Source: a bacterium (GTDB lineage: Bacteria; Bacillota; Bacilli; Lactobacillales; Streptococcaceae). From it: a stretch of DNA of 64,000 nt. Positions within the stretch are counted from its first letter, which is position 1; each line of letters starts with the position of its first letter. The notes below the pieces were generated by a model that saw only the letters and a list, made by a program, of their open reading frames with translations, ran no database searches and was not told the DNA's origin. The stretch covers positions 372,001-436,000 of the forward strand of contig CAJNCP010000001.1 of assembly GCA_905221295.1 (NCBI GenBank), written 5' to 3'. A program made the position numbers and the translations under genes. Below are positions 37,694-48,797 of this stretch, one piece after another.

Positions 37694-38323
37694 ATGGTTT
37701 TATCCAAGAAACGTGCCCGTCATGTCATTGAGGAAATCATTGCCCTTTTTCCAGATGCTAAGCCTAGTCTTGATTTTCGCAATCATTTTGAACTCTTGGT
37801 TGCAGTGATGTTGTCAGCTCAGACCACAGATGCAGCGGTAAATAAGGCCACGCCAGGGCTCTTTGCTGCTTTTCCAACGCCGCAAGCCATGTCTGTAGCG
37901 ACAGAGAGTGAAATTGCTTCACACATTTCTCGCCTGGGACTTTATCGTAATAAAGCCAAGTTTCTAAAAAAATGTGCCCAGCAGCTCTTGGAAGATTTTG
38001 ACGGGCAAGTACCTCAGACTCGAGAGAAATTAGAAAGCCTAGCAGGTGTTGGTCGTAAAACAGCAAATGTCGTCATGAGTGTGGGGTTTGGGATTCCTGC
38101 TTTTGCAGTGGACACCCATGTTGAGCGTATCTGCAAGCATCATGATATTGTCAAGAAATCGGCTACACCCCTCGAAGTAGAAAAACGTGTCATGGACATT
38201 CTGCCACCAGAGAAATGGTTGGCAGCCCACCAAGCCATGATTTACTTTGGACGGGCTATCTGTCATCCAAAAAATCCAGAATGCGATCACTATCCTCAAT
38301 TATATGATTTTAGTTCGTTATAA
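37694..38323 (+). CDS. nth: Endonuclease III (Nth), Fe-S cluster ligands missing
   Basis: Base-excision DNA glycosylase/AP lyase for oxidised pyrimidines, 209 aa. Helix-hairpin-helix motif LESLAGVGRKTANVVM with the catalytic Lys (GRKTA) and the catalytic Asp in FAVDTHVERI are present. The C terminus, where the 4Fe-4S cluster normally needs four cysteines, has only two (RAICHPKNPECDHYPQ) and then ends normally, without a frameshift. The enzyme should therefore be Fe-S free, consistent with the cysteine-less DinG in the same window. Co-translated with YceD. Confidence 0.9.
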   Translation: MVLSKKRARHVIEEIIALFPDAKPSLDFRNHFELLVAVMLSAQTTDAAVNKATPGLFAAFPTPQAMSVATESEIASHISRLGLYRNKAKFLKKCAQQLLEDFDGQVPQTREKLESLAGVGRKTANVVMSVGFGIPAFAVDTHVERICKHHDIVKKSATPLEVEKRVMDILPPEKWLAAHQAMIYFGRAICHPKNPECDHYPQLYDFSSL

Positions 38324-38346
38324 GTAAAAATAATGAATGTTTTTAC

Positions 38347-38375
38347 TTGATTTGAACGGGTCTTTGTGATATAGT
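38347..38375 (+). promoter_or_regulatory. Promoter of the pyr operon
   Basis: TTGATT (38347-38352), 17-bp spacer ending TGA, TATAGT (38370-38375). Confidence 0.65.
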
Positions 38376-38381
38376 AATGAC

Positions 38382-39054
<673 letters not shown>

Positions 39055-39074
39055 ATAGCAAAAAGGAGTTAACC

Positions 39075-39998
39075 ATGTCAGAAAATCAACAAGCTTTGCA
39101 ACATGTGGTCTCTATGGAAGACCTTACTGTAGATCAGGTCATGAAATTGATCAAACGAGGAATCGAATTTAAGAATGGAGCGCAGACTTCCTACCAAGAC
39201 CAGCATATCGTTTCCAACCTTTTCTTTGAAAGTTCGACTCGTACGCACAAGTCCTTTGAAGTGGCAGAGATTAAGCTGGGACTGAATCTACTGGATTTCG
39301 ATGTGAAGACGAGCTCAGTCAACAAGGGTGAAACACTCTATGACACAATCTTGACACTGTCTGCACTTGGAGTGGATGCCTGTGTTATCCGTCACCCAGA
39401 AGTCGACTACTACAGAGAGTTGATTGCCAGTCCAACCATTACAACTTCCATTATTAATGGTGGAGATGGTTCAGGACAACATCCAAGTCAGAGCTTGCTT
39501 GATTTGATGACAATATATGAAGAATTTGGCCATTTTGAGGGACTTAAGGTCGCTATCGCTGGTGATCTGGACCACTCACGTGTTGCCAAATCCAATATGC
39601 AGATTTTGAAACGTTTGGGTGCAGAGCTTTACTTTGCAGGTCCTGAGGAATGGAGAAGTCAGGAATTCGCAGACTATGGTCAGTTTGTAAGCATTGACGA
39701 GATTATTGATCAGGTGGATGTCATGATGTTCCTTCGCGTCCAGCATGAACGTCATGATAGTGGAGTGGTCTTTTCAAAAGAAGGCTACCATGCCCAACAT
39801 GGTTTGACGCAAGAGCGTTATGATCGCTTGAAAGAAAAAGCAATTCTCATGCACCCTGCCCCAGTCAACCGTGATGTCGAAATCGCAGACCATTTAGTTG
39901 AAGCGCCAAAATCACGCATTGTCCAACAAATGACCAATGGTGTATTTGTCAGAATGGCAATTTTAGAATCTGTTCTGGCATACAGAAAAGCAAAATAA
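39075..39998 (+). CDS. pyrB: Aspartate carbamoyltransferase catalytic subunit
   Basis: Makes N-carbamoyl-aspartate from carbamoyl phosphate and aspartate, the committed pyrimidine step. 307 aa; carbamoyl phosphate site [22 protein letters not shown], and [12 protein letters not shown] (aspartate site). The regulatory subunit PyrI is absent, as in other Firmicutes. AAAAAGGAG upstream, 20 bp after pyrR. Confidence 0.97.
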   Translation: MSENQQALQHVVSMEDLTVDQVMKLIKRGIEFKNGAQTSYQDQHIVSNLFFESSTRTHKSFEVAEIKLGLNLLDFDVKTSSVNKGETLYDTILTLSALGVDACVIRHPEVDYYRELIASPTITTSIINGGDGSGQHPSQSLLDLMTIYEEFGHFEGLKVAIAGDLDHSRVAKSNMQILKRLGAELYFAGPEEWRSQEFADYGQFVSIDEIIDQVDVMMFLRVQHERHDSGVVFSKEGYHAQHGLTQERYDRLKEKAILMHPAPVNRDVEIADHLVEAPKSRIVQQMTNGVFVRMAILESVLAYRKAK

Positions 39999-40046
39999 AC
40001 ACAAGACGTTAAAAGACGCCAGAGAGCGTCCACGAGAGGTGACTAT

Positions 40047-41126
40047 ATGACAAAACGACTTCTAGTATTAGAAGATGGCACAGTTTTTGAAGGGAAGGCC
40101 TTCGGAGCAGATATTGATGTAACAGGTGAAATCGTCTTTAATACAGGGATGACCGGCTATCAAGAATCTATTACAGACCAGTCTTATAATGGACAAATCT
40201 TGACTTTCACATACCCATTGGTGGGAAACTATGGGATTAACCGTGATGACTACGAATCCATCAGTCCTACCTGTAAGGGAGTAGTAGTTTTTGAAGAAGC
40301 GCGTAGAGCCAGCAACTGGCGCAATCAAATGACCTTGGACGAATTCTTGAAAGCCAAGAAAATCCCTGGTATCTCAGGAATTGATACTCGTGCGCTTACA
40401 AAGATTATCCGTAAGCATGGTACTATGAGGGCAACCCTTACGCATGTTGGCGATACCATGGACCATATTGCAGACCAGCTCCAAGCAACAGTCTTGCCGA
40501 CAGATAATATCAAGCAAGTCTCTACTAAGACAGCTTATCCTGCTCCTGGAGTTGGATTGAGTGTCGTTCTGGTAGACTTTGGTCTCAAACACTCCATCTT
40601 ACGTGAACTTTCGAAACGGAATTGTAACGTGACCGTGGTTCCATACACAACCACAGCAGAAGAAATTCTCCATCTCAACCCTGACGGCGTCATGTTGTCA
40701 AACGGTCCAGGAAACCCAGAAGATGTTCCCCAGGCTCTCGATATGATTCGTGGTGTGCAAGGGAAGATTCCAATCTTTGGTATCTGTATGGGGCATCAAC
40801 TCTTTGCCATGGCAAATGGCGCTAAGACCTACAAGATGAAGTTTGGTCACCGTGGATTTAACCACGCGGTACGTGAAATCGCAACAGGACGTGTAGACTT
40901 TACCAGCCAAAACCATGGTTATGCAGTCAGCCGTGAGGACTTGCCAGAGCATTTGATCATCACCCACGAAGAAATCAATGACAAGTCAGTTGAAGGAGTT
41001 CGTCACAGATACCAACCAGGTTTTTCTGTACAATTCCACCCAGACGCAGCTCCCGGGCCACACGACGCTAGCTACCTCTTTGACGAATTTATCGAGATGA
41101 TGGAAGCTTTTAAACAAGCAAACTAA
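40047..41126 (+). CDS. carA: Carbamoyl-phosphate synthase small subunit
   Basis: Glutaminase subunit, 359 aa. N-terminal CPSase small-chain domain and C-terminal class I glutamine amidotransferase: nucleophile in [11 protein letters not shown], oxyanion [10 protein letters not shown], and His/Glu in [11 protein letters not shown]. Supplies ammonia to CarB for carbamoyl phosphate. AGAGGTGA is the ribosome site. Separated from carB by 447 bp, unusually far for subunits of one enzyme. Confidence 0.97.
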   Translation: MTKRLLVLEDGTVFEGKAFGADIDVTGEIVFNTGMTGYQESITDQSYNGQILTFTYPLVGNYGINRDDYESISPTCKGVVVFEEARRASNWRNQMTLDEFLKAKKIPGISGIDTRALTKIIRKHGTMRATLTHVGDTMDHIADQLQATVLPTDNIKQVSTKTAYPAPGVGLSVVLVDFGLKHSILRELSKRNCNVTVVPYTTTAEEILHLNPDGVMLSNGPGNPEDVPQALDMIRGVQGKIPIFGICMGHQLFAMANGAKTYKMKFGHRGFNHAVREIATGRVDFTSQNHGYAVSREDLPEHLIITHEEINDKSVEGVRHRYQPGFSVQFHPDAAPGPHDASYLFDEFIEMMEAFKQAN

Positions 41127-41573
41127 GAACGAGTAAAAGCTCGTCGGAGAATTTATGTAACTGAACACGGACGGAAAGCTCGGAATTTAGAGAAACCAAC
41201 TTGGATTGTCAATCCTTCCTTGGTTTCCTAAAATTCAATCGCCTTCTATTCGTCCTTTGTATCTTATTTAATGGCAACCAGAAAGTTGCCGAATAGAAAG
41301 GCAGGTCGTTTCTTTTAGTCGCTATCAGGCGAACTAAAAACTCCCTGCACTAGATTTTTTATCGAAAAATATCGTTTCTCTAAAAAATCGTCGGAGAATT
41401 TATTTAATGGCAACCCGAGAGTTGCCGAATAGAAAGGAGAAGATACATTGTTCGCGGAAGTGAACACGCCCTAAGAACTGTGTGAAAAAGATAAACATCG
41501 TCTTGACGCTAAAGGCGTCTGCACCGAGTTTCCTATTTTCACTATGTTCTTTACGGGCTTTGTATCATAAACT
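41127..41573 (+). repeat. Structured, repeat-bearing carA-carB gap
   Basis: No credible gene. A 38-bp unit (TTATTTAATGGCAACC...AGTTGCCGAATAGAAAGG) occurs at 41264-41301 and 41400-41437; CGTCGGAGAATTTAT occurs at 41142-41156 and 41389-41403. Hairpins include ACGAG / CTCGT (about 41128-41143), GAAACCAA / TTGGTTTC (about 41192-41230), GGCAAC / GTTGCC inside each 38-bp unit, GCCTTCTATTCG against CGAATAGAAAGGC, and GACGC / GCGTC (about 41505-41520). The only good ribosome site before carB, AAAGGAGAAG, is at about 41434-41443, 130 nt from the ATG. Confidence 0.75.
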
Positions 41574-44500
41574 ATGCCTAAACGTACTGATATTCAAAAA
41601 ATTATGGTGATTGGTTCTGGTCCGATTATTATTGGTCAGGCTGCTGAGTTTGACTACGCTGGGACCCAGGCCTGCTTGTCTTTGAAAGAGGAAGGTTATG
41701 AGGTTGTCTTGGTGAACTCAAACCCTGCAACCATTATGACGGATAAGGAGATTGCGGATAAGGTCTACATCGAACCGATTACACTTGAGTTTGTGACACG
41801 TATTCTCCGTAAGGAACGTCCGGATGCTTTGCTTCCAACTCTTGGAGGTCAGACAGGGCTTAATATGGCCATGGAATTGTCTAAAAATGGTATCCTAGAT
41901 GAGCTTGGAGTAGAGCTTCTAGGTACTAAATTGTCTGCCATCGACCAAGCAGAGGACCGTGACCTCTTTAAACAATTGATGGAAGAGCTTGAGCAGCCAA
42001 TCCCTGAATCTGAAATTGTCAACACAGTGGAAGAAGCTGTTGCCTTTGCGGCGTCAATCGGCTATCCTGTTATCGTTCGTCCAGCTTTCACACTTGGTGG
42101 TACTGGTGGTGGTATGTGTGCCAACGAGGAAGAATTGCGTGAAATCGCTGAAAATGGGTTGAAACTGTCACCTGTTACCCAATGTTTGATTGAACGTTCA
42201 ATCGCAGGTTTCAAGGAAATCGAGTACGAAGTGATGCGCGACTCAGCTGACAATGCCCTCGTTGTTTGTAACATGGAAAACTTTGACCCAGTTGGGATTC
42301 ATACAGGGGATTCTATCGTATTTGCTCCTGCGCAAACCATGTCAGACTATGAAAACCAAATGCTACGTGACGCGAGCTTGAGCATTATCCGCGCTCTCAA
42401 GATTGAAGGTGGATGTAACGTTCAGCTGGCCCTTGATCCGCACAGTTTTAAATACTATGTTATCGAAGTAAACCCGCGTGTATCACGTTCGTCAGCCCTT
42501 GCTTCTAAGGCGACGGGTTATCCGATTGCCAAATTGGCTGCCAAGATTGCCGTTGGTTTGACTCTGGATGAGGTCATCAACCCAGTTACAGGTTCAACTT
42601 ATGCTATGTTTGAACCAGCTCTTGACTACGTCGTTGCCAAGATTCCACGTTTCCCATTTGACAAGTTTGAAAAAGGTGAGCGTCGTCTTGGAACTCAGAT
42701 GAAGGCAACTGGAGAAGTTATGGCCATTGGACGCAACATCGAAGAGTCACTTCTTAAAGCTTGTCGTTCACTTGAAATTGGGGTTCACCACAATGAAATG
42801 CCGGAGCTTGCAGATGTTTCAGATGATGCCTTGATTGAAAAAGTTGTCAAAGCCCAAGATGATCGTCTCTTCTACGTATCAGAAGCCATTCGCCGTGGTT
42901 ACACTCCAGAAGAAATTGCTGAATTGACCAAGATTGATATCTTCTATTTGGATAAACTCTTGCATATCTTTGAAATTGAGCAAGAATTAGGTGCCCATCC
43001 ACAAGATCTAGAAGTCTTGAAAACAGCTAAACTCAATGGATTTTCAGACCGCAAGATTGCTGAACTCTGGAAAACGACAGCTGAGCAAGTTCGCCAACTT
43101 CGCTTGGAAAACAAGATTGTCCCAGTTTACAAGATGGTCGATACCTGTGCGGCGGAGTTTGACTCTGAAACACCATATTTCTATTCAACCTATGGTTGGG
43201 AAAATGAGTCTATTAAGTCTGATAAGGAATCTGTCCTAGTCCTAGGTTCAGGTCCAATCCGCATCGGACAAGGGGTTGAGTTTGACTACGCAACTGTTCA
43301 CTCTGTTAAGGCTATTCAGGCTGCTGGTTATGAAGCCATCATCATGAATTCAAACCCAGAGACCGTTTCAACCGACTTCTCGGTATCTGACAAGCTCTAC
43401 TTTGAGCCATTAACTTTTGAAGATGTCATGAATGTTATCGATTTGGAGCAACCAAAAGGCGTTATCGTGCAGTTCGGTGGTCAAACAGCCATCAACCTTG
43501 CAGAGCCTTTGGCAAAAGCAGGTATGACCATTCTTGGTACACAAGTCGCTGACTTAGACTGTGCCGAAGACCGTGACCTCTTCGAGCAAGCCCTTAAAGA
43601 CTTGGATATTCCACAACCACCAGGCCAAACAGCAACTAATGAAGAAGAAGCGGTGCTTGCTGCTCGCAAGATTGGCTTCCCAGTCCTCGTTCGTCCATCT
43701 TATGTCTTGGGTGGACGTGCTATGGAAATCGTTGAAAACGAAGAAGACCTTCGTTCTTACATGCGTACGGCTGTTAAGGCCAGTCCAGACCATCCAGTGC
43801 TTGTTGACTCTTACATCGTTGGGCAAGAGTGTGAAGTTGATGCCATCTCAGACGGAGAAAATGTCCTTATCCCTGGTATCATGGAACATATCGAACGTGC
43901 TGGTGTCCACTCAGGTGACTCAATGGCCGTTTACCCGCCACAAACCTTGTCGCAAAAGGTTCAGGAAACCATTGCAGACTACACCAAACGCCTAGCAATT
44001 GGTCTTAACTGTCTTGGTATGATGAACATCCAGTTTGTTATTAAGGATGAGAAAGTCTATGTTATTGAGGTCAATCCACGTGCCAGCCGTACGGTGCCAT
44101 TCCTTTCTAAGGTAACTAATATTCCTATGGCTCAAGTAGCGACTAAGCTCATTCTTGGGCAAAGTCTTGAAGAACTTGGTTACCAAGATGGACTTTACCC
44201 TGAAAGCACTCGCGTTCATATCAAGGCTCCAGTCTTCTCCTTCACCAAGTTAGCTAAGGTAGATAGCTTACTTGGTCCTGAAATGAAGTCAACAGGTGAA
44301 GTCATGGGCTCTGATGCTACTCTAGAAAAAGCTCTCTACAAGGCTTTTGAAGCTTCTTACCTGCACTTGCCAACCTTTGGGAATGTGGTCTTTACCATCG
44401 CTGATGATGCCAAAGATGAAGCCTTGGACTTGGCTCGTCGTTTCCAAAATATCGGCTACGGTATCCTCGCGACAGAAGGGACAGCAGCCTTCTTTGCCAG

Positions 44501-44750
44501 TCATGGACTGCAAGCTCAACCTGTTGGTAAGATTGGTGACGATGAACAGGATATCCCAAGCTTTGTTCGCAAAGGAAAAGTCCAAGCGATTATCAATACT
44601 GTCGGAACCAAACGAACTGCTGACGAAGATGGTGAGCAAATCCGCCGTTCAGCCATTGAACACGGTGTGCCACTCTTTACAGCACTGGACACAGCAAATG
44701 CCATGCTCAAGGTGTTAGAAAGCCGTAGTTTTGTCACAGAAGCGATTTAA
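41574..44750 (+). CDS. carB: Carbamoyl-phosphate synthase large subunit
   Basis: Makes carbamoyl phosphate from bicarbonate, ammonia and two ATP, for pyrimidines and arginine. 1058 aa, two homologous ATP-grasp halves: N-terminal signature [20 protein letters not shown], second [22 protein letters not shown]-grasp loops [12 protein letters not shown] and [11 protein letters not shown], metal motifs [13 protein letters not shown] and [15 protein letters not shown]-terminal MGS-like allosteric domain ([32 protein letters not shown]) binds UMP/other effectors. ATG 41574 is the family start, yet there is no Shine-Dalgarno within 25 nt. A weak -10-like TATCAT lies at 41563-41568. Ends the pyr operon. 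Confidence 0.97.
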   Translation: MPKRTDIQKIMVIGSGPIIIGQAAEFDYAGTQACLSLKEEGYEVVLVNSNPATIMTDKEIADKVYIEPITLEFVTRILRKERPDALLPTLGGQTGLNMAMELSKNGILDELGVELLGTKLSAIDQAEDRDLFKQLMEELEQPIPESEIVNTVEEAVAFAASIGYPVIVRPAFTLGGTGGGMCANEEELREIAENGLKLSPVTQCLIERSIAGFKEIEYEVMRDSADNALVVCNMENFDPVGIHTGDSIVFAPAQTMSDYENQMLRDASLSIIRALKIEGGCNVQLALDPHSFKYYVIEVNPRVSRSSALASKATGYPIAKLAAKIAVGLTLDEVINPVTGSTYAMFEPALDYVVAKIPRFPFDKFEKGERRLGTQMKATGEVMAIGRNIEESLLKACRSLEIGVHHNEMPELADVSDDALIEKVVKAQDDRLFYVSEAIRRGYTPEEIAELTKIDIFYLDKLLHIFEIEQELGAHPQDLEVLKTAKLNGFSDRKIAELWKTTAEQVRQLRLENKIVPVYKMVDTCAAEFDSETPYFYSTYGWENESIKSDKESVLVLGSGPIRIGQGVEFDYATVHSVKAIQAAGYEAIIMNSNPETVSTDFSVSDKLYFEPLTFEDVMNVIDLEQPKGVIVQFGGQTAINLAEPLAKAGMTILGTQVADLDCAEDRDLFEQALKDLDIPQPPGQTATNEEEAVLAARKIGFPVLVRPSYVLGGRAMEIVENEEDLRSYMRTAVKASPDHPVLVDSYIVGQECEVDAISDGENVLIPGIMEHIERAGVHSGDSMAVYPPQTLSQKVQETIADYTKRLAIGLNCLGMMNIQFVIKDEKVYVIEVNPRASRTVPFLSKVTNIPMAQVATKLILGQSLEELGYQDGLYPESTRVHIKAPVFSFTKLAKVDSLLGPEMKSTGEVMGSDATLEKALYKAFEASYLHLPTFGNVVFTIADDAKDEALDLARRFQNIGYGILATEGTAAFFASHGLQAQPVGKIGDDEQDIPSFVRKGKVQAIINTVGTKRTADEDGEQIRRSAIEHGVPLFTALDTANAMLKVLESRSFVTEAI

Positions 44751-44754
44751 CCAA

Positions 44755-44788
44755 GAAAAAAGAGAAGACTCCAAGTCTTCTCTTTTTT
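44755..44788 (+). terminator. Terminator of the pyr operon
   Basis: AAAAAAGAGAAGACT / AGTCTTCTCTTTTTT, 15-bp stem with a 3-nt loop. Confidence 0.92.
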
Positions 44789-44818
44789 GATGGGAGTATA
44801 AAAACAATAAGGAATTTC

Positions 44819-44847
44819 TTGACAAAGACAATGAAGGGGTTTACAAT
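44819..44847 (+). promoter_or_regulatory. Promoter of the YbjQ gene
   Basis: TTGACA (44819-44824), 17 bp, TACAAT (44842-44847); AGGAGG follows before the gene. Confidence 0.75.
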
Positions 44848-44876
44848 GTTCTAAAAGAAGCAAGGAGGACCTAAAG

Positions 44877-45197
44877 ATGATTATTTCAACTACGGGGATT
44901 GAAGGAAAGAAAATCCTAGAATACAAAGGAATTGTCTTTGGCGAAGTGGTTGCTGGGGTTAATATGTTCAAAGATATGGCAGCTGGTTTCCGTAATATTT
45001 TTGGCGGTCGTGCTAGTAGTTATGAAGGCGAATTAACCCAAGCGAGAGAAGATGCTCTAGCAGAAATGATGGCGCGTGCGAGTGAACGTGGCGCAAATGC
45101 TATCATTGGGGTTAAGATGGACTATGAAACTCTGGGAGCAGAGAATGGTATGCTGATGGTTACCTGTAGTGGAACAGCAGTGGTGCTTGAGCCTTGA
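44877..45197 (+). CDS. YbjQ/DUF74 family protein
   Basis: 106-aa beta-rich protein of the YbjQ (DUF74) family, often labelled heavy-metal-binding. Signatures are [29 protein letters not shown] and [23 protein letters not shown]. Members form pentamers; biochemical role is unsettled. Monocistronic with its own promoter and terminator. Confidence 0.9.
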   Translation: MIISTTGIEGKKILEYKGIVFGEVVAGVNMFKDMAAGFRNIFGGRASSYEGELTQAREDALAEMMARASERGANAIIGVKMDYETLGAENGMLMVTCSGTAVVLEP

Positions 45198-45208
45198 TTT
45201 GAAGAAAG

Positions 45209-45238
45209 AAAAAAGAACAGTCGAAGCTGTTCTTTTTA
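45209..45238. terminator. Bidirectional terminator ybjQ / rpmE2
   Basis: AAAAAGAACAG / CTGTTCTTTTT between convergent genes. Confidence 0.88.
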
Positions 45239-45241
45239 TTC

Positions 45242-45484
45242 TTATTTGAGACCGTATTTTTTGTTGAAACGATCCACGCGTCCATCTGCTTGAGTGAACT
45301 TTTGACGTCCAGTGTAGAATGGGTGTGAGTCTGATGAAATTTCCACACGGATCAATGGGTAAGTTTCGCCTTCGAACTCAACAGTTTCGTTAGAGCGCTT
45401 TGTTGAACCGCTAAGGAATTTGTAACCAGTAGTTGTGTCCATGAAGACAACTGGGCGATATTCTGGATGGATATCTTTTTTCAT
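45242..45484 (-). CDS. rpmE2: 50S ribosomal protein L31 type B
   Basis: 80-aa zinc-independent L31 ([48 protein letters not shown]). No CxxC zinc ribbon, as expected for type B. The frame is open 14 codons further, but ATG 45484 gives the canonical N terminus [11 protein letters not shown] with GAAAGGAAATATTGC-like ribosome site upstream. Serves bridge B1b of the ribosome and can replace the zinc form under zinc limitation. Confidence 0.95.
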   Translation of the reverse strand: MKKDIHPEYRPVVFMDTTTGYKFLSGSTKRSNETVEFEGETYPLIRVEISSDSHPFYTGRQKFTQADGRVDRFNKKYGLK

Positions 45485-45602
45485 TTTGCAATATTTCCTT
45501 TCTGCCATGGTCTCTTTGCGAGCCATAGATTGTTACCTTACTAGTCTATCAGATTCTGGTAAGTTTGGCAAGTCTTTTCCCTGATTTTATTAAAAATATC
45601 GA

Positions 45603-45633
45603 TAAAAATCACCCCAGTTTTTACTGAGGTGAT
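45603..45633 (-). terminator. Terminator of the acidic membrane protein gene
   Basis: ATCACC(C/T)CAGT / ACTG(A/G)GGTGAT stem with T run on the minus strand. Confidence 0.8.
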
Positions 45634-45644
45634 AGGGAGAAGAA

Positions 45645-46445
45645 TTATTGGTCCGCCTGACTTGTATCTTTTTGTTCTTCTTTCTCTTCGTTTTTAAATT
45701 CAGTTGATTCTTCTTCAGCTGTTTCTTTTACTGTTTCACTTTCTTCAACAGTCTTATTTTCAGTATTTTCTTCTTCAGCTAGTTCAGTTTCAACTGGTTC
45801 TTCTTTAACAGGTTCTTTATTTTCCGTTTCAGCTTCGACATGAGCTGGTTCTGTAGCTTCTTCTTTTTGCTCAGTTTCCTCTTGTGTGGTCTCTGTTTTT
45901 TCAGCTGTAGATTCTTCTTTTTTATGTTCTTGAGTTTCTTTTTTGATTTCCTCTACTGCAGTTTTTACGGTAGTACTTGTTACGCGTCCGACTGTTTGAG
46001 CAAAATCTTTTCCTGATTCAGCTAATTCTGCTAATGAGTCTTTTGTGATTTTACCACCTGACATTGCCAAGAGACCAGTCACTACAAGGGCAATACTAGC
46101 AAGAAGGGAAAGAATCAAACCAAAACCGATTGAAACGCCGTATCCACCAATATGAGTTACATACTTGTTTATGCTGAATAAATTAACAAGAGTGACGAGA
46201 GTAGAAATTGCACCTGTAACAATGACACCAATGGCAAAACCTTTAGGCATTGGTTTATTGACATTATTCAAGCATGTGAGAACAATAGAGACAATAGCCG
46301 CGATGATAACAAACCAGCCATCTCCGTTAAAACCGTGCACACTATAGGAGCCAAAAGCACCTGCATTCAAACTAGCCCAGGGTAAGAGTGAACCTAGAAT
46401 GGCTACTCCAGCAGAAATAAGAATAAACAAACGATTTTTTTCCAT
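45645..46445 (-). CDS. Four-helix membrane protein with long acidic tail
   Basis: 266 aa. Residues 1-135 contain about four transmembrane helices (ILISAGVAILGSLLPWA, WFVIIAAIVSIVLTCL, FAIGVIVTGAISTLVTLV, FGLILSLLASIALVVTGLL). Residues 150-266 form a low-complexity tail very rich in Glu, Thr and Lys (many EE, KEE, TE steps), probably disordered and repeat-prone. Whether the tail faces the cytoplasm is uncertain. Not recognised; promoter TATAAT lies upstream with an AGGAGAC site. Confidence 0.8.
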   Translation of the reverse strand: MEKNRLFILISAGVAILGSLLPWASLNAGAFGSYSVHGFNGDGWFVIIAAIVSIVLTCLNNVNKPMPKGFAIGVIVTGAISTLVTLVNLFSINKYVTHIGGYGVSIGFGLILSLLASIALVVTGLLAMSGGKITKDSLAELAESGKDFAQTVGRVTSTTVKTAVEEIKKETQEHKKEESTAEKTETTQEETEQKEEATEPAHVEAETENKEPVKEEPVETELAEEENTENKTVEESETVKETAEEESTEFKNEEKEEQKDTSQADQ

Positions 46446-46550
46446 AATAAGTCTCCTTTTCTTTTCTTTGGTTTATTATACCACAAAGTGAGTTACAAAG
46501 AAACCGTATATTTTCAAGAAAAAAGAATGGAAAAAGGCTAAGAATGAATC

Positions 46551-47495
46551 TTAGCCTTGATTTGTTCTTGCGACTTCTTGAAGCTTCCCGTATATTTGTT
46601 CATTTTCCTCTAAACTATAAGAATTAGCTCCACTTGCTAACGGATGGCCACCGCCGTCATGTTCCTTGGCGACCTGATTGATTGGATGAATTTTACTACG
46701 TAAACGAATGCGGTAATGTCCGTCAGCTTGCTCGACAAAAATCCCCCAGAGACTGACACTGTCAATTCTTCCTGGTGCTCCGACAATTGCCGCTGTTTCA
46801 GCATCCGTAACCTTATATTTTTTCAAGATGTCTTGAGTAAGTAGAACCCGTGCAGCTCCATTCTCATCAACTTCTAAATGATCATAGACATACCCTTGCA
46901 ATTTTGCAATCTTGAAGCTCATGGTATCCATTTGACGAGACAATCCAGCAAAGTCAAAATCAATTTCTCGGAGCTGGCCAGCTATTCTAAAGGTACGGGC
47001 ACTAGTTGACGGGTAGAGAAAACGCCCTGTGTCCCCGACAATTCCTGCATAGAGAAGTCGTGCAGCTTCACTAGACAAAGCTAGCTGATTTTCTTGAGCA
47101 AATAATGCAATCATCTCACTGGCACTGCTTGAACTTGTATCCACCCAAGATAGGTCACCATAAATATCATCATTTGGATGGTGATCGATTTTGATGGTGA
47201 AAGCAGCTTGTTCGTAGCGTTTATCATCGATACGAGGACGATTCGCTGTATCACAAATAATAGCAAGAGCTCCTTGGTAGTCACTGTCTTGTACAGTATC
47301 CATTTCCGCCATCCAGGTTAGAGTTGGTTCGTTATAACCGACTGCTTTGATGGTCTTTTCTGGAAAATGGTGTGTGAGAAGAGCTTTCAAGCCCACTTGA
47401 CTCCCTAAGGCATCTGGATCTGGTTTCATATGACGGTGAATGATAATGGTATCGTATTCTTTGATTTTCTCTAATATTTGCTGGCAAATTTCCAT
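46551..47495 (-). CDS. pde2: DHH-DHHA1 phosphodiesterase, Pde2/NrnA type
   Basis: 314-aa cytoplasmic hydrolase that degrades pApA and c-di-AMP / short RNAs (Pde2 in pneumococcus), probably also PAP. DHH domain motifs: HRHMKPDPDALGSQVGL, AIICDTAN, IKIDHHPNDD (DHH), GDTGRF; DHHA1 domain ends with GGGHPLASGA. Start at 47495 with TTGAGG upstream rather than the longer frame from 47507. Adjacent to rpmE2 and the flavodoxin gene, as in pneumococcus. Confidence 0.9.
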   Translation of the reverse strand: MEICQQILEKIKEYDTIIIHRHMKPDPDALGSQVGLKALLTHHFPEKTIKAVGYNEPTLTWMAEMDTVQDSDYQGALAIICDTANRPRIDDKRYEQAAFTIKIDHHPNDDIYGDLSWVDTSSSSASEMIALFAQENQLALSSEAARLLYAGIVGDTGRFLYPSTSARTFRIAGQLREIDFDFAGLSRQMDTMSFKIAKLQGYVYDHLEVDENGAARVLLTQDILKKYKVTDAETAAIVGAPGRIDSVSLWGIFVEQADGHYRIRLRSKIHPINQVAKEHDGGGHPLASGANSYSLEENEQIYGKLQEVARTNQG

Positions 47496-47598
47496 AAATA
47501 ACCTCAATTCTTTCTCATTTCATTGTAGCACAAGAATTTTTATTTTTAAAATGAAAAAGATATGATATAATGGAGAAAGATAAATTGAGGAGGACGAT

Positions 47599-48042
47599 AT
47601 GGCATTAGCAAAAATTGTATTTGCCAGTATGACCGGTAATACCGAAGAAATTGCAGATATTGTAGCAGACAAATTGCGTGACTTGGGCTTGGATGTCGAT
47701 GTGGATGAATGTACGACTGTTGACGCTTCAGACTTCTTGGAGGCAGACATCGCAATCGTTGCGACTTATACTTATGGAGACGGAGAATTGCCAGATGAGA
47801 TGATGGACTTCTACGAAGACCTAGCAGATCTCAACTTGAATGGCAAAATCTATGGAGTGGTCGGTTCAGGAGATACCTTCTATGACGAATTCTGTAAGGC
47901 TGTTGATGACTTTGATCGCGTATTTGTAGCGACAGGAGCAGAAAAAGGTTCAGAGTGTGTTAAAGTGGACCTCTCTGCCGAAGAAGAAGACATCGAACGC
48001 TTGGAACAATTCGCAGAAGAATTAGCTGCAAAAGTAGGATAA
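47599..48042 (+). CDS. Flavodoxin
   Basis: 147-aa FMN-binding electron carrier. Phosphate loop SMTGNTEEIADIV, isoalloxazine loops ATYTYGDGELPDE and VGSGDTFYDEFCKAVDD. Acidic throughout. Shine-Dalgarno GAGGAGG. Partner reductase unknown. Confidence 0.93.
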   Translation: MALAKIVFASMTGNTEEIADIVADKLRDLGLDVDVDECTTVDASDFLEADIAIVATYTYGDGELPDEMMDFYEDLADLNLNGKIYGVVGSGDTFYDEFCKAVDDFDRVFVATGAEKGSECVKVDLSAEEEDIERLEQFAEELAAKVG

Positions 48043-48049
48043 GAATCAA

Positions 48050-48085
48050 ACTGCGCTGACTGGAAGAAGTCAGTGCGTTTTTTTA
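48050..48085 (+). terminator. Terminator after flavodoxin
   Basis: CGCTGACT / AGTCAGTGCG hairpin followed by seven T. Confidence 0.85.
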
Positions 48086-48159
48086 TTAGTTATTTTGGGA
48101 TTTTACTAGCCTATTTGGTAGCTTTTTGATACAATAATTCAAATAAAGGAGGAGACTGT

Positions 48160-48426
48160 ATGAACTTAGATATGATTCGGCAAGAAATTGATCAAATCGA
48201 CGACCAAATCGTCAAGCTCCTAGAAGAACGGATGCACTTAGTTGAAGGGGTTGTCGCTTATAAGAAAGCATCTGGTAAGCCAATCTTAGATTCTAAGAGA
48301 GAAGAAGTTATTTTTGAAAAAGTCAAAAATCGAGTAGAAGATAAGCGCTATCAGGAAACCATCGTTGCGACTTTTTCAGACATTCTCAAACGTTCGCGTG
48401 ATTATCAGGATCAAAGCATCAAATGA
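48160..48426 (+). CDS. Chorismate mutase (AroQ type)
   Basis: 88-aa all-helical monofunctional chorismate mutase of the AroQ family. IRQEIDQIDDQIVKLLEERM contains the conserved Arg/Asp; VVAYKKASGKPILDSKREEVIF supplies the Lys/Arg active-site residues. Converts chorismate to prephenate for Phe/Tyr. The stop overlaps the first crcB start by 4 bp (ATGA). Confidence 0.92.
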   Translation: MNLDMIRQEIDQIDDQIVKLLEERMHLVEGVVAYKKASGKPILDSKREEVIFEKVKNRVEDKRYQETIVATFSDILKRSRDYQDQSIK

Positions 48427-48797
48427 AAAAAGAACAATTCTATCCGCTAGAGATTTTTCTGGCTGCCATGTTGGGAGGCCTTGTCCGCTACTTGGTTTCC
48501 ACTTGGTTACCAGCCAGTCCAGACTTTCCTTGGGGCATCCTCCTTGTCAACTATCTGGGAATTTTCTGCTTGGTCTATCTGGTGAAAGGCTATCTGGTCT
48601 ATAAGGGAACCAGTAAAGGCTTGGTTTTGGCGCTGGGTACAGGATTTTGTGGTGGCTTGACAACTTTTTCTAGCCTAATGCTTGATGCCGTGAAACTGCT
48701 TGATACCGGGCGTTATCTTAGTTTAGGCATCTACTTATTTTTGAGCATTGGTGGAGGTCTACTCTTGGCTTATTGTTTAGGGAGGAAGAAATGGTAA
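48423..48797 (+). CDS. crcB: Fluoride channel CrcB/Fluc, first copy
   Basis: 124-aa four-helix membrane protein. GFCGGLTTFSSLMLDAVKLL contains the conserved GGLTTFS pore motif with Phe and the Na+-site region. Exports fluoride. Two adjacent CrcB genes usually encode subunits with opposite topology, forming a heterodimer. Overlaps chorismate mutase and the second copy. Confidence 0.93.
   Translation: MKKEQFYPLEIFLAAMLGGLVRYLVSTWLPASPDFPWGILLVNYLGIFCLVYLVKGYLVYKGTSKGLVLALGTGFCGGLTTFSSLMLDAVKLLDTGRYLSLGIYLFLSIGGGLLLAYCLGRKKW

Noticed and set aside
38245..38323. Frameshift explaining the missing cysteines of Nth
   Set aside because: All three frames were read; the frame in use ends naturally and the alternative frames do not restore a C-x6-C-x2-C-x5-C set.
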